DNA of 64,000 bases from Flabesymbios commensalis (taxonomy: Eukaryota; Annelida; Polychaeta; Terebellida; Flabelligeridae): positions 61,387,521 through 61,451,520 of the forward strand of contig OZ024908.1 in assembly GCA_964017125.1 (NCBI GenBank). Reading direction: 5' to 3'. Position 1 is the first letter of the stretch. Each line of letters starts with the position of its first letter. The notes beneath the pieces were generated by a model that worked only from the letters and a program-made list of their open reading frames with translations, did not search any database and was not told where the DNA came from. The translations under genes and the position numbers were made by a program. Shown piece by piece: positions 26,901 through 41,900 of this stretch.

Positions 26901-29900
26901 CTTTTCTAATGTACTTTTCCTCCATGTCTCCTACATCCACATTTAAAGAAAAGTAGCTTGGTAAAATAGGGCAGAATCCATGGGAATTGTAAATAATCCA
27001 ATGGAATTTAAGTTGTCTATACTCAGGGGCGGATCCAGGGAGGGTGGGTCACAGGGGTCACGTGTACCCCCTTAATATTCGAATGCCCTTTTCAAAATCT
27101 AGAAAATATAATTTTCTGTATATAATAGTTAGATAATAACAGTGATTTGGTCGACTAATGAAACAGATAAAAACGACAATAGTCGTGATCAGCAGGACAA
27201 GGGTTGAAAATGAGTGAGCATGACAAGATTAGCTATCAGTATGTTCTTCAACAGAGATTTGAATTCTGAGTAACATGAAACATTTTTCAACACACATAAA
27301 ATACAATTAGCTACAAACTCAACACAACTAAACACTTAACCGGGTTATCGCGACATTTATTTTCTTTGCTTTGGCTTGCAACCACACAAAGGACTGGACT
27401 AATGCTGGATAACTGGTTGACCACTATCACATGTGTTTCGCAATGATTTATGGGAGCTTAGCAGAAGAAGCGTTGTTTTCCTCGCGGCCCGATGTTGCGA
27501 TTTACCTCCAGTGATATCTAATGACTTGCAGTTGTTAAGCTGTTGTGTAGTTTCACCATAGGACATCATGTGAGTTGTGTCAGAATAACGGCAGTGTGTC
27601 ATTAGTGATTGAGCACCTAATCCATTCAGCAGAGAGTAACAGTGAGAAGTGACATGCCATGGCTAATCCCCCTTGATAATCTTATAATGAGCTGTGTTCA
27701 TTGGCAAGTGAGCGAGACTAAAAGTCCAGACGGCATAGCCCCAGCATTGTGAGACAGCCGTAATGCAAACTAATGAAGGCTCATATATTATCTACATGTC
27801 ATCTGCCTCCGTTTCAAATGACATTCCATCTACTCAATACCACAAAAATGACATAACGTAGTATTGGTTTGGAGGCTGTATTTGCTGAGTTGGATGTAGC
27901 TCTAGCTCCACAGCAGTGTATTTTTATTTTACAGTTTAGTCATGATAATTACGGTACCACAAATAATGCAATATGTTAAGTGATGGCAATGTAATAAACT
28001 GCATGACTTCTGCGTTCTCAGTATCTTATAGCCTGCTACCGCTTGTCTACATGTCATCTGCCTCCGTTTCAAATTCTATCTACTCAATACCACAAAAATG
28101 ATATGACGTAGTATTGGTTTGGAGACTGTATTTTCTGAGTTGGATGTAACCCTAGCTCTACAGCAATGTATTATTATTTTACATCAAATGCTATAATTAT
28201 TGTTATTTGCAGAATAGGAATCACTAGAAACATTTGCAATTATATTTTCAGGAACAGAAGCTCGAACTGGTGAAGTTACAGGAGGGTTTAGATTTTCGTT
28301 TGGATGTTAGTGCAGTAAAAGCTGCCATTCAATCACTTGATGTGAGATTTTGTGCAGAAGATTCCAGTGATAAAAAAGAATCAGCAGAAGGTATATAGTA
28401 TTGATGTAAACATCACATTTAAGACATAGTGGATGCATTTCCTTTCATTGTTCATTAAATTTTCTGTTAGATTAACTTTTTTTTAAATTATGTTAAGTTA
28501 TAACAGTCATAAAATATAAATTTTGATTAGCAACCTGTGTTTTCCGATGAATCTCTGAAACTCTTGGGGAATGCTATTTTAACCCGTATGATACTGATGT
28601 CAACCTCAGTAGACATTCTGTGTTTTTTTAGCACCTCTGTAGCCTAACCCCTGATAACCATTTGTCGAGAGTAGAATATGCCTTCAATCTTGAAATACTG
28701 ATATATGTTCAGACCTAAATTTCATAAATCACATTCACCTAAATTTTCGGTCACTTGAAGTTGTGTATCCCGTAGCGAAACACAACTTCAAGTGACTGAA
28801 AATTTGAATTGAATAGCTCAGTGCTCTAGGGGTTAATGCACAAATTTCTGGGCTGTTTTTGTGTTTTGTTAATTTTGGTGTGGGATCTATGAGAACACTA
28901 AACTTTTTGAAATGTTTTCCTAGGAACAGAAGATTGGAAATCAATTGATCTTCCGAATATTCATGTGGAAGCAGGTGGGTGAATAATTTGCTTTTAGAAT
29001 TGTTCTGGCTGGTACTCAATTGTGCAAACATTGCTTTTGTTCTTCACCCTTAAATTGCTTTTTATTAAAAATGTTGTGGTTGACCAAATTTACTGTCAAT
29101 TCTTGCTGGCCTAGAAGCTGATAATGATAATCTTTGTAATCTATATCTTTGCAAATCTCTGTATTCCATTTTCACTATAACTATTTGAGAAAATTATAAA
29201 TTACATTTTGCTATCATATATAATTATAATTATGAACATTGATCGGTACAAAATGTTTATTGTGCTTAATTGGTAATTGAAACACTAGTCTCCTCTGCTG
29301 TCAATTTGACCCCCAAGACTCAAAAATATCAAAATTGTCAGTTTTTAAAGCAAGTTAATTATAGGGAAACATATAATTTCTGCGTATTTCGCATGCACAC
29401 TTGTATTTATGATTCTTGATTCTTAAATCTCAGTGATTGGAAGTGTGGTTTATGTGCCACATTAACATACGTCAGATTCTGACGTATAGAGATGGTCCGC
29501 ATGCTGGGAGGGTATTCGTCATCTGTTTTAACTTAATTATCATTTAAAGGAGCAAAGCGTGAGCCCATTGTGTTGATTATCTAAACAGTAGTGCCACCAC
29601 TAAGTTTTAGTGTGAATCTCTTGTGACTGGTATACAGGTATAGTTATGACACGAATCAAACAAAAAAATGAAGTGTTAGAAATCACTGTTATGAACAGAT
29701 ATTTAGACAGAAAAGCACTAACACTACACAGATGTCAACAGCGCTAGGAATCATATTAAAAACAACTTTTATTCAACAGCATTTTAGTTGATGATCGCCC
29801 CTTTTTTCTCTTTATTTACTGTTCTAAGTTGGTAAATATACTGCTCAAATACCATAAATTCAGTTATTGTTGACTATTTTATACTGGTGAACAGTTGATC

Positions 29901-32900
29901 GCCGCTTAAGATAATTAGTTTGTTGCTGCAGTGAAGGCAATTTCAATGAATAAGAACAGCCGGTTTGCCATATGGCCAATCGCTACTCTGTCTTGCATTA
30001 GAAAACCCAAAAGTTCTTTGCTGTTTTGATATGCTGAGAAAGTTTTCTTTTAAAATCCACTCGGCACAATTTGTGGTAGTTTGAGAAACTGCCACTGACT
30101 ACTATTATTAATTCCTATTTGTGTTAATATTTGTGATAGAGCAAAATATAATACCCCATTTTCGTGTATGAAATAACTGGTACATATATCATTTTTTAGC
30201 ATTATTAATGCCATTGAAAGTCAAGGTCGCATCTAAAGGTCAAGGTCATGTGCATTTTACTACAGAACAAGATACTGTATTGCATAGTGTATTGCATAAA
30301 GTGGACAATGAATGTATGGGCATATATCACTGCTTATGATACAAGATATATCATATCTTACAGAGGTAAAGGTTACAAAATTATCTAAAATTATAACACA
30401 ACTGGAAAAAACAAACAGGTCATTGTTTCGCAAAGCATGCTTGACAAGTGATGAAATGTCAATCTTTTCATCATCATCATCATCTCCTATATCTACATCT
30501 CCTATATCATCTCCTATATCTATACACTATATGGATTGCTACACACATTGAGTCCTGTACACTGGCAGTATGTGGTGAATGGTATGTGCTTTGCTTGACA
30601 GCCACACTCTCCTCCTGACAAATGCCTGACCTGCACCCGCATGACAGTTCTCTCATAACTTGAGCTAGTGCTGGTGAGCCTGTATGAATAGCCGGAGAAA
30701 CCACACCATCTCGCACATTCCACCCAAATTTGCTGATGTATGCAGCTGCGGTAGGAGGAACTCTTTTTATCAGCAGCTTTCCCCATCATTACCTGAAGAT
30801 GGGCACGCTTCCTATGTAGATCAAAATTGGGAGAAGTGTGAGGCATAACTTTGGTTGGAAATATGTCTCCATAAAGATGATAAAGGAATTTTATCCCAGC
30901 CTGAACCACCTCAGCTTTAAAGCTTGTTTTTTCTCCCAGCAATGAGTGGAGGAGTTGATAGTCATTGTTCTGCAAAAGGCATAGAGCATTTAGTTTCTTT
31001 TGCCATAGAAGTAGCCATCTGTATTACAACCTGATGCACTATGCAGTCCCAACAACTGGGAATATTTGTGAGCAAGCATGTTGGCAGATGCCTTCACATC
31101 AATGACCCATCAAAACGTTTCGTGTAGATGTTTCCCGTAGATTGAGCATATCAAAACAGCAAAAAAAGTTTGGTAATTCCGAAATGCAAGGTTATGGAAC
31201 TGGCAACCCGACTATCATATAAAATTAAAAAATGTATCCAGTTTGATAAACCATTTTTTAGTTTCAATTGAATTAACAAAAATTGTGTCAGTGTTTTATT
31301 GTATGTGTTTGATTTCTTAGGCAGTAGCAGTACAGGTATTTTATTTGAGACATTTGAATGTAGTTAGTAATATGTAAGCTTTAATGATTGATTAATTTCA
31401 CTCAGGGGACCACCTCATTAGCAGGACAACTTTTAATATATCCTGTAGGTTTAGCGACTTGATGACTTGTGTTTGTGTACTTAATGACTAGTGTGTGTGT
31501 AAAAGAATGTTTCACTAAAATAGCATTACAGTTGAAAACTCCTGCATGTTCTTGCACTGTTACTTGACAATTTAATCCAGATAATGTTTGATGTACGGTA
31601 TTTCAAATTTGTCCAATTTGAATATGATTTTCAGGAGCTAAGATGACTGGAGCAGTCACTTGTAGAATGATGGCTGATGGCACATTCTGGTTAATTCCAG
31701 ACATTCCCAATTCTACAGTATTTGAATCCCTAGACATTCTTTCCAACCAAATAAGGTATTTTATTCATACACTTTCAATATTGAACTGTAACGTAGATAA
31801 ATATGTAATACCTAAATATATTTTTATAGTTCGAGTTGATTAAAGAAATTGAGTTTGGTACGGAAGGGTATTTATAGCATCTACATGTGCTTTTGAAATA
31901 GTTCATGAGATTAGAAATAATAAATGTGAAAAAAATAATGATAATATGTGTGCATTGTGACCAAAATCTTTCCAACTCATCCCAAGCAGCAAATTGACAA
32001 ATCAATCTTCTAATTTCGAGGTGTACCTGATCATAGCTGATAATTAATTTGTGGACTCACCGCTATGTTACCTAGCAGCATGTCCTGCTTGCATGCTGAA
32101 ATATTAGCTAAAAGAAGCACAGCCGGCAATATTGATCAGCTGGATGTGTGAATTGATTTATAATGATAAAATACTCTTTTATCACTTACATATTCGGAAG
32201 AAAGTTGTGTTGTTTGAATAAGCTAATTATGCCATATGTGTTTATTTCAAGTTCAAAACAATTGTAGAAGTGATAACAAAATTTAGCTAATAATTAATGT
32301 TTTGTAGGGAAGTGTGTGCTTACAGCAATAATACTTGAAATTACTTCATCACACATACGTTGTTTTCAATTGTCAGCTGTGTCCCTTTATTATTCCCCAT
32401 TATACATCCACCAGTGTTGACTATGCATTTGAGACAATATATTCAGATGTAGATTTCTTACTAAATATATATTAATACCAGAAATTATAACTGATAATGA
32501 TAATTATAAATGGCTATATTATCATATATATGAAACGTAACAAAAACTAATTAATTTTTTCAGGCTCAGGAGAATTCTAGATGCATGCTGGCAGACATTT
32601 GGTGAATCCTCGACCATGCCCTCTGTAGGACAAGAGCTGTTCGCACAATATATGGCAGACCATAGGTGGTACAGAGCCTATGTTGAAGATGTGAAAATTG
32701 AATATGGGAAGGTACCAGAAGTTTGTGCTCTGTTGGGATAATAACCCTTAGAACACTGATGTCGACTACAGTAGACATTTTGTGTTTTTTATAAGCACAC
32801 ATATAACCTGTTGTTAAAAATAAAATATGCTTTCAATCTTGAAACACTGATATATGTTGGGACTTAAATCGCACAAATAACACAAATTTTCAGTCACTTG

Positions 32901-35900
32901 AAGTTGTGGATCGCAATAGCGAGACACAACTTCAAGGGGGTGAAAATTTAAATTGATTAACTCAGTGCTCTAAGGGTTAAATTACTTATTTTAATGAGCT
33001 ACTGATACTTAACCATTGTGCTGCTAAATTATGTGCTACTATTTTTCATTTATTTGTAGCTTCATTTGTAGACCCAAATTCATCTGGACTTCACATTTTT
33101 TTCTGAAACCTTATGGATCACCCTGGTTGAGTTAAATAAACCGGCATATTTGCATATCTGAGATGATTGAGGCTCTGGGTCTTACATACGCTCCACACTC
33201 ACCAATATTCATCTGATCTCCACAATTTTTTTTTCTGGAAACTGATGAATTACCCTGGTTGAGGTAAAAATCAGTTAATTTACATATCCACGTGATGTCC
33301 TCCGATGTAAACGCTCTACAGTCACCAATATTCATCCGATTTTGAAACAAATTTTTTGAACAGTGATGGAATACCCTTGTTGAGTTTAAACTTGGTTAAT
33401 TTACATATCCAAGATTGCTGACCCTGGAGCTTCCTTACCAGTAAAAAAAAGCTCTAGAGTCGCAAATAATCATCTGAACACTTATTAGCTACCCTGGTTT
33501 GATTTGAAAATAGGCTAATTTGCATATCCAAGATGGCCACCATGGCACTCCGATACCCCATCATTACTTCATTTTCATTTGTGGAAGGTGGAAATATTCT
33601 TATGCAAATATAACTTCTAGTTTTAAACTAGAACTATTCAACATCGATATATTATATAAAGTTTGGCCAAAATGCAACTAATGTTTGTTCGTCAGATCAG
33701 ACACTGGAGAATCTGGGGTGGTAGTGCCGTCGTATGCATATTCAAAGCTACCGTGATCCACAACCTCAATTGGTTGAAAATTATTCATATTTGTTTAATT
33801 TGAGACAAAATATTTACAAATCTTGATGTTTAAACGCACATTTCAGTCCCAATACCAGTGATGTAATCGTCCAATTAAACCGATTAAAAACGACTATTGT
33901 CTTGATTAGCAGGCACAGGGTAAACTCTTTGCATTCTAAGGAAGCATTTACTTATTTCAGGTGAATATCGGGGTAAGATTCATGGATTATGGGAACTACC
34001 AGGTTTGTTCAGTCGACAAATTGTTACCAAAACATGAAGACTTGGCTACAAACTTTCCTCGGCAGGTAATTCTTTTTTTCGCATTATTTCCCAGTACAGA
34101 CAAACATCGTTATAACACGATCGTTGGGGTTCAATAAATCAAATCTTGTTATAAGTGAATCATGTTATACAATACTGAATCGATGTGTTACAGTGTTAAA
34201 TGAAATGAAAAATTCAAGGCCTTGAAAGTGCTTGAAAAATTGGATTTTCAGCCTCAAGTGCTTGAAAGTCCTTGAATTTTGACAAAAGGGACATTCATGT
34301 ATATTTTACATGAATATTTTGTTACCGCTCCTTCATGTCATCATTAACATGATTTATAGTACTTAAATTAATGTTGCTTTCACTGTTTAAATTGGTCCTT
34401 GAAAAATGTTCTAATGGTCCTTGAAAGTCCTTGAAAAGTGCTTGAATTTTTTCACTGACCAAAGTGTGCGAACCCTGTATTAAATGTCCTAACAGGGTTT
34501 GTAATCAGGTCTGGTTGTCCGCCCGATCTTCTGGTTGTCCGTACACCTCAGCTCAGGGCAGCTCCTAGCTAAGTTTATTCCTGTAAAGAGTGATATTTTG
34601 CCACCAACAGACTTCTTTTTTCTTCTACAGATCAGTTTTATATTGTTAGGCCTCAGCCAAGTTTTGCCACTTTTAGCACTATAACTTGTTTCGCATTAAA
34701 AGAATATGGTAACACAATGGAGGTCAATTGAAATTAAAAAGGTTTTTACAAAATATTAAGTTGTTTGAAAATAAAGTAGGCTAAACTGTCTGATGGCAAA
34801 TCTAAAAGTAGCTCACTGTCACTGTAACACAAATCTACCCCATGACAAAATTTTAGGATTCTAAGACCAAAATGCTTTTGTGTTCGTTCCTAACAACTGT
34901 TTATAGTTTGCTTATCTTTCTGTTGCTTTGCAGGCTCTAGAATGCACATTGATGAAAACCCCACAGGTCGATGTTGCTAGAGATATAAGGTGGACCTTCA
35001 GTGACTATGTATACAATGCTGAGCTACATTGTACATTTATTGAACAGGTAGTCAATTGATTCTCCACTGACTACATAGCATTAGTGCTGTCTTTTGTTGT
35101 TATTATTAATATTAAGCAGCCATTGTCGGAGGATGGCTGCTTGTATTTCACAGTCTGCCTCGCCACCACCACTGCAGTAATTTGTAAATAAATACTAACG
35201 AATCCTGCTTTTTATCCCCCCCACCCACGAAGTAAAGGTGGGGAAAATTGTCAGCATCATGTGCGGCCATGCGACTGCGCCCTTGTTTCGTTTGCGGATG
35301 ATATCTCCTAAACTGTTACCTGGATTAATTTCATATTGCATACACACATCCCTTAGGCGCTGTAGATGTGCCTTGTAGGGGTTATGACGTTTGACCTAAT
35401 TTTTTACCTTCAATTTTGAAGCCTTTTTTTACTTTAATTAATTAATATCGTTAGCGTTAGCGCTCTTGTTATACTTCATATAGCAACATACCACTAGGGA
35501 ATTTGTTTGGTGACATATAATCCCCGTATTTTACTAGGGCGATTAACAAAGAAATGTCTGTTAGCACATTTCAGGGAAAAATTTCCAACAAATATTTATT
35601 TCGATGCCGAATTATAGCAATGGCAGGCAATGAGAGGACTAACTTTTAAGAGCAAACAATTTCAAAATGGTCGTTAAGCTATCAGTTTGATTCTGTAAAA
35701 TTTTGCAATATTTAAATACCTTGAAAACTATGCAAAATAACTGGACTAGGAATTTAAATATAGTCTGCCCTGAAAATGATGGGTAATTCCAGTCAGTATT
35801 TCAAAAGTTAGACCCACATGGGGAAGCCAGGGCGTTTTCTCACTCTGGTGAGAGTGATATTCATCTGAGCAGAACCTGCCATCACATTTTGGGAGTGTTG

Positions 35901-38900
35901 GATGTCAATCGTAATGTGGGATTTGACGAGATCGGCGATGGGTGATAAATTAAATCAGATCAATATTTCGTAATGAAAGTGTTTCCTTAATTATGAATGG
36001 GCATTGCAATGTTGCCGTAAGTGCGCGTCTTGATTCACAATAATATACCAGTCAATGGTGGGAGAATGTCGCCGACATTAGCCTGACAATAAGCCAGCCT
36101 CCGCACTCTCAAAACTCATCCCTGTGACCAACAACTTTGCGTAACCAACAACTTTTTTTGCAATGATGTTTTGCTGCTGGTCCATATATACGATGCTGAC
36201 CCAACACTAAGACAACTTTAGATTAACGCCTGCTGTTCCATGGGATGGCCATATGACAAAAGTGCATAGAAATCTCACGAAATTGTTGCATATAGACAAT
36301 AAATTGTTATTATCCTCATTGCTATGATCTCGCACAGCATAACATTGCACCTGGGTGAGTTGTGAAATAGGAGCAAATGTCAAACAATTTGCATGTAATA
36401 GGCTGTGGCATAACGCTGTCTGTAGACAGTATGTTAATACTGTCACTAAATGTACCCTTATTTAATTAAGTTACCCAAATGTGTGGCCTTTTTCAACTTC
36501 TAAAAAGAAAAACCAGATATTCTCCCATAATTGCCATCTTCTGCTCTTGTTTGCCTCTATTAGATTTATCTTACTTGTTTTGAATTTCTGGAATGAATGT
36601 TAAACTTTTCTTCATAAATAGCCATGATTCAGCATTTTTTGAAGAATATCTGTGAAAATTGTATCATACATGTATGTATTTCACCGACAGTTGTGTGTGT
36701 GTTGTTTTCTTTCAGATTGAAATTAAGGAAAGAAAAGTGTGGTATATAGAAATTGAAGTGGAATATGAGGGTCAAATCGTGGTTATTAATCCTATTATTC
36801 AAGAGAAAGGTAGGCTGTCAATATGGCTCAAAATGGCTGAATAATTCCTGATAAATACATAACTTGGAAAGAATTTTGCAGCTTTGACAAGTTTTAGATA
36901 TTAACCTTTATGATGCCAAATTGTTTAGGACTATTTTTCATTCATTTGAAGCTGGAATTGCTAACGCAATTTCCGCTGACGCAATTTCCAGCTTCAAATG
37001 ACGAAAAGTAACTATATTTATGTAAAAATATACGTCTTGAAAATGTAAATATCAGATTAACTAAGCATCTACCACAAACCATTTCAGCAACTTGAGTTGA
37101 ATTTATTTGGTCTGAAATTTGCTTGAAAATGATTGTACATGTATACGGTCCCGGCAGCATAAGATCTAAAAAAATTTTCTCTATAAGAGTATCTTCTCTG
37201 GACAAGCTGATACGGCCCACTACAAGTGTGTGACTGTCTGATTTGGTGTGCTAATAAGCTATTGAACATGTCTAATATAGTGATAGCTTGACTGCTGGAC
37301 TTATTGCTTACAAGTTTGTGGCAGATACTTGGCAGAAACCATGAAGTAGTGACATATTTATAAAGGCAGAAACATTGTATTATATTTATATTTGAATGGT
37401 AGATACACCTCAAATCTGATCCAATAGGCAGCCAGTATATCGCTACAAGCAGGGGGGATCTCTATGTAACTCATTCACTGACTTTTGTGGAAGGAGTTCT
37501 GTATAAGATGTACATACGTAACCTCTTACAATCAATTGTTAACCCTTTGCCTGCTGATCACGACCATAGTTGTTTTCAATCTGTTTTATTGTCCGATTAA
37601 ATCACTGTTATTGAAAATCAAATGATGATTTGAAAAACTGAATTTTCAAATCTTTGGTCTTAGATTAAGCAAATACGAGTAATTTTCAACCTCTTGAGGT
37701 TGTGGATCGCGATAGCGAGATATAACCTCAATTTGTTAAAAATTTAAATAAATTTACTCAGGAGGATAAGGGTGAATCTCTTCATCGTTTTCAACCTAAT
37801 TTATTTTTTGTTATGGGGAAATTTTAAGCTCACCACCAGTTCACGGAAATAAAATTGGCTTGTAAGAGTAATTTTTATCGCACCTTGAGCTAGAGCCTTC
37901 AGTTTTTAGCCACATGTGCACCACAAAAAACCTAAGATCAAGTTCAATACTGGGTGACCTTGACCTAATTTTAAGGTTGCCATGTTACAGAAACAAAATT
38001 GGCTTTTAAGAGCGATTACTTCATAACGCCTTAAGCTCGAATCATAAATTTGATATAATTTGGCAACTTTAGCATTTAGTTTATAATTTTCCGATCAAAA
38101 AGTGAAAAATATGGAACTAAATAAAATAACTCAACGGAGTTAGATTCCTTAAAGTGATTAACTCTATGGAAGAATGCAAAATTAAGTAGACCAATATTTT
38201 TAGCTTTAATTCCACCAGGAGACAGAATCAAGTTAGTATTTCTAAACAAAGTTTTTGAGGATTGTAAAAATTGTCACACATTGTGACTATTATGCCATGC
38301 TAGAAATATATTTTATGGCCCTAATAATACTGGCTGCGACCACGGTTTGTGGTGACTGGTCATGGAAGCCATAGAAGTGACCGCCCTGACTGAATTTCAC
38401 TGTACGCAACTTATATTACATGAATTATTGTCCACTTTTGAAAACAATCACATGATATGCTAAAAAACCTGTTATATCTAAGTAGTAACCAAAGTATTTT
38501 ATTTACAGCCGAAACCGGATCTGCTGCTAAATCTACTATACAGTGCCGTGATATTAGATATGCCAATGTAGCCCCAGGATCTGTACCTGGATCATCAATA
38601 CATTATTTGTCTCCAAAACGACCACAGAACACTGAGTCAGGAGTTGAGCTGATTGAAGGTAGGAAGTTGGAGTTAGATACTCCAAACTCAGGTGATGGAT
38701 CTGGGGACATTAAAGAATCGACAGAAAAAACAAAATTACCCATCGAAGGAATCAGTGGCTTGCCATTTCCTCCCCTCCCTCAACGACCTGTTAAAAAGGA
38801 AGGCAATAAAGATACAGTGTGTGAAAAAAGCAAGGCAAACATTGGTGTGGATGGTAATGACACTTTGAAGTCTGTAACCGTCACTCCACAGGCGGAGGAA

Positions 38901-41900
38901 CAAGCAGTAGTTGATTCAAGTGGCACTGAAATTAAAAATGTGTTGGAAAATATTATTTCTACCGTTATAGCGGAAGTGACCAACCCTGACACTCTAGCTG
39001 AATCAAATAATTCTAGTGAAGCAGCAGATGTTCATTTATCGGTAGAGGGGACTTTGAAATTAGTTGATAATCAGACAGAGGAAAGAGTGAGTGTTTTTAG
39101 GGAAGCTTCAGAAAACAAGGACCTTTCATCTGCAGCAGAAATACTCCAAACCACTTCATCCATGTCAGCTACGTGCATTGGCGCAACTCGATTAACAGCT
39201 GTGATGGACAATGATATTAATGATGTAAATGAACTGTCAGAGCCTTCATTTGAACACAATATAACGGACAACATTTCTGACTTATGTGTGCCAGATATCA
39301 CTAACACAGAGCCGGAGTTATGTGCGCCAGATATCACTAACACAGAATCTGATTTATGTGCGCCAAATATCACTAAAACGGAACCAGAGTCATCTGTGCC
39401 AGATATCACTAACACAGAATCTGACATACGTCAAGTATGTGTGCCAGATATCACTAACACAGAATCTGACTTATGTGTGCCAGATATCACTAAAACAGAA
39501 CCAGAGTTATCTGTGCCAGATAACACTAACAAAGAACCTGAGTTATGTGCGCCAGATATCACAAACACAGAACCTGCGTTATGTGTGCCAGATATCACTA
39601 ACACAGAAACTGACTTCTGTGTGCCAGATATCACTAACACAGAATCTGACTTATTTGTGCCAGATATCACAAACACAGAACCTGCGTTATCTGTGCCAGA
39701 TATCACTAACACAGAGTCTGACTTATGTGTGCCAGATATCACTAACACAGAATCTGTATGTTTGCCAAATGATCTAACTGCTCATAATCTTAGCTCACTA
39801 GTCGAAAAAAACATTGATATCTCACCGATTTGTGATCCACAAATAGTGCAAGTTTCTGATGAACCTTGTCCCAGTCCTAGTGCCTTATCAGATATAAAGG
39901 ACAATGAGGAGGTTATTGCTGCACCAGAAGAGGTGAATTCTTCTGATCATGTCACCTTTACAGCTGTTTCAGCCGATCTCACTGAACATAAGCCTGACAG
40001 TCAGAATGATGTGCCAAATGATGACGAGAAGTCGAACTGTAATAATTACTGTGCTATATCTAAGTCAAATGATGTATCTAATTCACTAACAGTGATTGGG
40101 GAAACCAATGATCTGATAGCTGATGTTGTAATGACTGCGAGCTCTGAAAATAAGCGTATTGTGAACTCTCCTGCAGTTGTATCCAGGGAACACATAGAAT
40201 ATGTGAGTGTTGTATCTGATACTGCGTCTTTGTACAAGCCTCCAACACCACCAGACTGTGAAAGAAAGTGTGATCTGTCTTTTGTGTCTACAGAGACTGA
40301 GGCTAGTGCTGCTCCGCAGATGTGTCAGTTTCCAACATCTGATGAGAGCATCGATGTTACTACATCTGAACTGAACAGTGGCAGTGAGGGTTTGAAAGAA
40401 AATCTGACAGATATTATTAGAGAAGCACCGTCATCCCACGATGAGGCAGTTCACAATGGAGAAGAAGTTATTGTTATTGGTGACATTATAGAAGACAAGC
40501 AGTCTATTGTGTCACAAGATGTGCAAGCCATCGATCAAAGCAATGTGTGTGAAGAGACAAGAACAAATATCCAAGTTCCAGTTGTTGAATTTTCTACTGA
40601 TATCTGGGAAGAATCATCACCTCCTACTCAAACTAAGGAGAGAAAAGAAAGAAAGTTGTCAGGTATAATACTTCATTTTTTTCTATTATTTTTTGCTATG
40701 GTGTTGGTAAACAGTAATATCCAGTTATAATATGCAATAATCTGCATAGTAAACACCAACATTCACTACAAAATATTTTTATCCACTGCCCTGCGTAGAG
40801 GGGAATATAAAGTCACACCAGCGAAATCATAGTTATAATGTGCAATAATCTACAAAGTGAACACAAACATTCACTTTAACCAAAATATTTTTATCCACTG
40901 CCCTATGTACTGAGGAAAATATAGTCACACCAGCGAAATCAAAGGGCTCAATTTGTTTCGAAAATAATATGTAGCGAGGTTTTTCCTATCATTGTATGAA
41001 TGTATTTCGCTAAGAAATTTCAAGTTTGATTAGCAATTGGCCAAAATTTTGTAGCTTTTCTCTACAAGATACTGAACAAATTGAACACTGGGAATTTTTG
41101 TGTGATGTCAGATAGGTCTCTGGGGCCACTGTGCAAATTTCAGCTTGACACCAATTTTTTTTAACCATTTGCCTGCTGATCACGGCAATAGTCGCTTTAA
41201 GTTTGTTTTATTAGCTGATTAAATAACTTATTGGGAATGAAATGACTGTTCAGACACCTAGATTTAGATATTTTTGGTCCCAAATTTAACATAATATATG
41301 AGTAATTTTCAGCCAGTTGAGGTTGTGGATCGCGGTAGCGAGACACAACCTCAAGTGGTTGAAAATTTAAATAAATTAACTTAGCAGGATAAGGGTTAAT
41401 GGCTGAAATCAAGACGCTATGATTACTTTCAGGCCAAAATTACCGATAACAGCACTGAGATCCGTAATAAAAAAATTCAAATCAAAGTGAATGCTATTCT
41501 GTAATGATACAGGTAATTAGAATTATAACATACGTAGAACCTGCTATCAGCAGGTCTCCACTTATAAGCAGCCAACCTCTTATGGGAGGCCGCTTGGTCA
41601 TTCCCCAAAATAACCTCCTATGTGTAGCGACTTGCGTTAATAGGCCATTTTTAGCCCGCCTTTTAATTTTAAATTAAAAAAGGTGGGCTATTGCAATTGA
41701 AGTTCGGCGTCGTCGGCGTCGTCGTCGGCGTTAACATTTACTTGTGGGCGCGATAACTTGAAAAGTTTTTCATGTTTCCTTCCCAAATTTGTTTTGCATG
41801 TTACTAATGACCACTTCTCGGACAAGTTTAATAATGGCTGAAAAAAAATTCAAAATGGCCGACTTATTGCGATTTTTCACCTTTTACGTCAATAATTTGA

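Noticed and set aside
37084-37413. Minus-strand 109-codon open frame in intron 13
   Set aside because: No domain, low-complexity AT-rich context, overlaps the edge of a MITE.
39286-39777. Long open frames in a second plus-strand frame and on the minus strand across the exon 14 repeats
   Set aside because: A 36 bp repeat with no stop in other frames automatically stays open in them; the peptides are simple periodic shadows of the real coding repeat.
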